Below, in pieces: positions 6,485-7,684 of a stretch of DNA of 7,684 nucleotides (within the stretch, counting starts at the first letter, position 1; each line of letters opens with the position of its first letter). The notes beneath the pieces are model-generated. The model made no database searches, had not been told where the DNA came from, and saw only the letters and a program-made list of their open reading frames with translations. The stretch is from NCBI GenBank assembly GCA_017936245.1, contig JAGBFY010000348.1, forward strand, positions 1 to 7,684. The letters run 5' to 3'. The translations under genes were made by a program, and so were the position numbers. The stretch comes from Kiritimatiellia bacterium (GTDB taxonomy: Bacteria; Verrucomicrobiota; Kiritimatiellia; RFP12; UBA1067).

Positions 6485-7318
6485 TCACCAGAACTTCCAC
6501 CAGGACTTCTTCACCGGCGTGACACCGCCCGACTCCATGTAGAGGTCGCGCATACGCTCTGATCCGGCCACATCCGGATCGACCATCGACTCCTGCTTCC
6601 TGAAATCAAGTACGTTCGGCAGACTCCAGAACACGCTGCGCATGAACTGATTTTGCGTTGCGCGATGAAGAACGACAACCTCACCATTAGGCATTACGGA
6701 AATCTTCGGCTCCGTTATGCGCAAAAGACCGCCAAGATCGGTAGTGCGCCAGACCCTTCCACCCTCGTCACTCGCCTTGAGAAAGAGATGCTCGCGCTGT
6801 CCGCGCATCCAGTACACAATCTCAAATGTACGCTTGAGGCCAGGACTGTTCTTGAACATCTGCATCGCCCGGCCAACCGTCATTCCCGGGACGACATCGA
6901 AACTGACAAGAGAGGATTCGTAACGCGAACCGGCATGGATCAGTACAGCCCGTGCAAGATAGCGGACCGGATCGTGCAGAGGGAAATGGTCGCCGATGAA
7001 CGTCTCGAGCTTCTGTCCCTCGGAGGAATGTAGCATGAACGGCGCGACAAAGGGCTTGTTGCCGACGCGATCGCGGCTCGCCATGTCACGTGCGCGGAAC
7101 ACCTCGATGCGAAGGATATCCGCAGAGCCGGGCTTGCCGGCATCAATGGAATCGGCGCTGGAGTTTGCGACATCGACCACTGCGCGAATACGCTCACCGA
7201 CAATGAATTCGCGGCGATCAGGGATGAGCTTCACCGATATTTCACTCTGCGGCGGCGCGGCAAACACAAAGGCCGACAACGAGGCGAAGAAAATCAAAAA
7301 ACCTTTTTTCATAGACAT
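6485..7318 (-). CDS. Exported protein of unknown function with N-terminal Ig-like fold
   Basis: I do not recognise a named family. Residues 1-20 form a clear Sec signal peptide: MSMKKG, then a hydrophobic stretch, then SAFVFA with likely cleavage before Ala21. There is no lipobox Cys, so a periplasmic or secreted soluble protein is expected. Residues about 26-142 are rich in beta-strand patterns (ISVKLIPDRREFIVGERIRAVVDVAN), which suggests an Ig-like or CARDB-like sandwich. This is inferred from the pattern only. The second half (about 145-235) contains short strands such as KISVMPNGEVVVLHRAT. The last part is charged and ends in the aromatic tail KKSWWKFW. There are no obvious catalytic motifs. 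It lies between the MBL-fold gene (9-base gap) and tsaD (6-base gap), so co-transcription is likely. Both Met1 and Met3 are acceptable starts, with AGGAAGAGAGG just upstream. Confidence 0.8.
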   Translation of the reverse strand: MSMKKGFLIFFASLSAFVFAAPPQSEISVKLIPDRREFIVGERIRAVVDVANSSADSIDAGKPGSADILRIEVFRARDMASRDRVGNKPFVAPFMLHSSEGQKLETFIGDHFPLHDPVRYLARAVLIHAGSRYESSLVSFDVVPGMTVGRAMQMFKNSPGLKRTFEIVYWMRGQREHLFLKASDEGGRVWRTTDLGGLLRITEPKISVMPNGEVVVLHRATQNQFMRSVFWSLPNVLDFRKQESMVDPDVAGSERMRDLYMESGGVTPVKKSWWKFW

Positions 7319-7327
7319 CCTCTCTTC

Positions 7328-7684
7328 CTAAAGCACAACCTCAAGTCCGTCATAGGCGGGCTGAATGTTTTCCGGGAGCATCTTTAGATAATCAGCATGG
7401 GAAATATCATGGCACATGTGCACTAAAAGCCCGCTCTTGGCTCCGATGCGATTTATGTACTCCAATGACTCGTCAAGCGTAAGGTGCGTAGGGTGTTCAC
7501 GCATGCGCAGGCAGTCCAGCACCATCAAGTCCGCACCAGAAAGCATCTCGATCGCAGAATCCGGCAACCCGTTGCAGTCGCTGGCGTAGCCGACCTTTAC
7601 ACCACCGGATTCCAACAAGTAGCAGTACGTCTTTGGCCCGTGTTGAACCTCAAAAGGCGTGATCTTCAAATCACCAATCCAAAA
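7328..7684 (-). CDS. MBL-fold metallohydrolase, PhnP-like, C-terminal part (5' end outside window)
   Basis: The frame stays open to the right edge. The TTG at 7667-7669 is internal, because the codons upstream of it read FWIGDL, matching the usual 'GDL.ITPF.V.HG' strand. Visible family features are ITPFEVQHG with a metal-ligand-type His, GYASDCNGLPDSAIEML with the bridging Asp, MVLDCLRMREHPTHLTLDESLEYI, and the closing HMCHDISHADY with the last metal-ligand His. This pattern belongs to the PhnP-like branch of metallo-beta-lactamase hydrolases, many of which are phosphodiesterases acting on small phosphate esters or cyclic nucleotides. The exact substrate cannot be told from this half, and the HxHxDH motif lies outside the window. 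No phn genes are nearby, so a role in phosphonate use is not supported. It is the first visible gene of the tsaD cluster. The TAG stop is at 7328-7330. Confidence 0.87.
   Translation of the reverse strand, partial: FWIGDLKITPFEVQHGPKTYCYLLESGGVKVGYASDCNGLPDSAIEMLSGADLMVLDCLRMREHPTHLTLDESLEYINRIGAKSGLLVHMCHDISHADYLKMLPENIQPAYDGLEVVL

Noticed and set aside
7328..7669. TTG at 7667-7669 as the true start of a 113-residue protein
   Set aside because: The frame continues upstream to the window edge with family-typical residues (FWIGDL), and the catalytic N-terminal half would be missing.

Overview
The window looks like a piece of a bacterial chromosome that is moderately GC-rich by eye. It is dominated by housekeeping genes on the minus strand. 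The best guess for the source is a member of the PVC superphylum (Verrucomicrobiota, Kiritimatiellota or Lentisphaerota). That guess rests on a fused SecD-SecF with an enlarged first periplasmic domain and on the general style of the small exonuclease, the SurA-like protein and the MBL-fold protein. It is an inference from remembered family resemblance, not a search result. I see no insertion sequence, CRISPR array, tRNA, rRNA or phage gene.

Layout from the right edge, in the direction of minus-strand transcription. (1) A tight cluster contains a PhnP-like metallo-beta-lactamase-fold hydrolase (5' end outside the window), an unrecognised exported protein of 277 residues, and tsaD for the tRNA t6A modification enzyme, with gaps of 9 and 6 bases. 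(2) A 160-base gap holds a near-consensus housekeeping promoter for (3) secDF, an 853-residue fused translocase accessory subunit. (4) A 108-base gap holds a long, interrupted hairpin followed by a short T run. (5) A second tight cluster contains a stand-alone NAD synthetase domain of the glutamine-dependent type, a small SurA N-domain-like protein without a PPIase domain, and a DEDDh 3'-5' exonuclease, with gaps of 2 and 16 bases. At the far left, (6) the C-terminal part of a NarL/FixJ-type response regulator runs on the plus strand and converges on the exonuclease across a 228-base AT-richer gap.

The genes serve general cell maintenance: protein export (secDF, the exported protein, possibly the SurA-like protein), tRNA modification (tsaD), NAD synthesis (nadE) and nucleic-acid processing (the exonuclease). 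The most unusual points are three. nadE lacks the glutaminase half that its sequence type normally carries. The small SurA-like protein lacks both a signal peptide and a PPIase domain. The hairpin between secDF and nadE has two alternative 5' arms. I found no convincing new multi-gene system.
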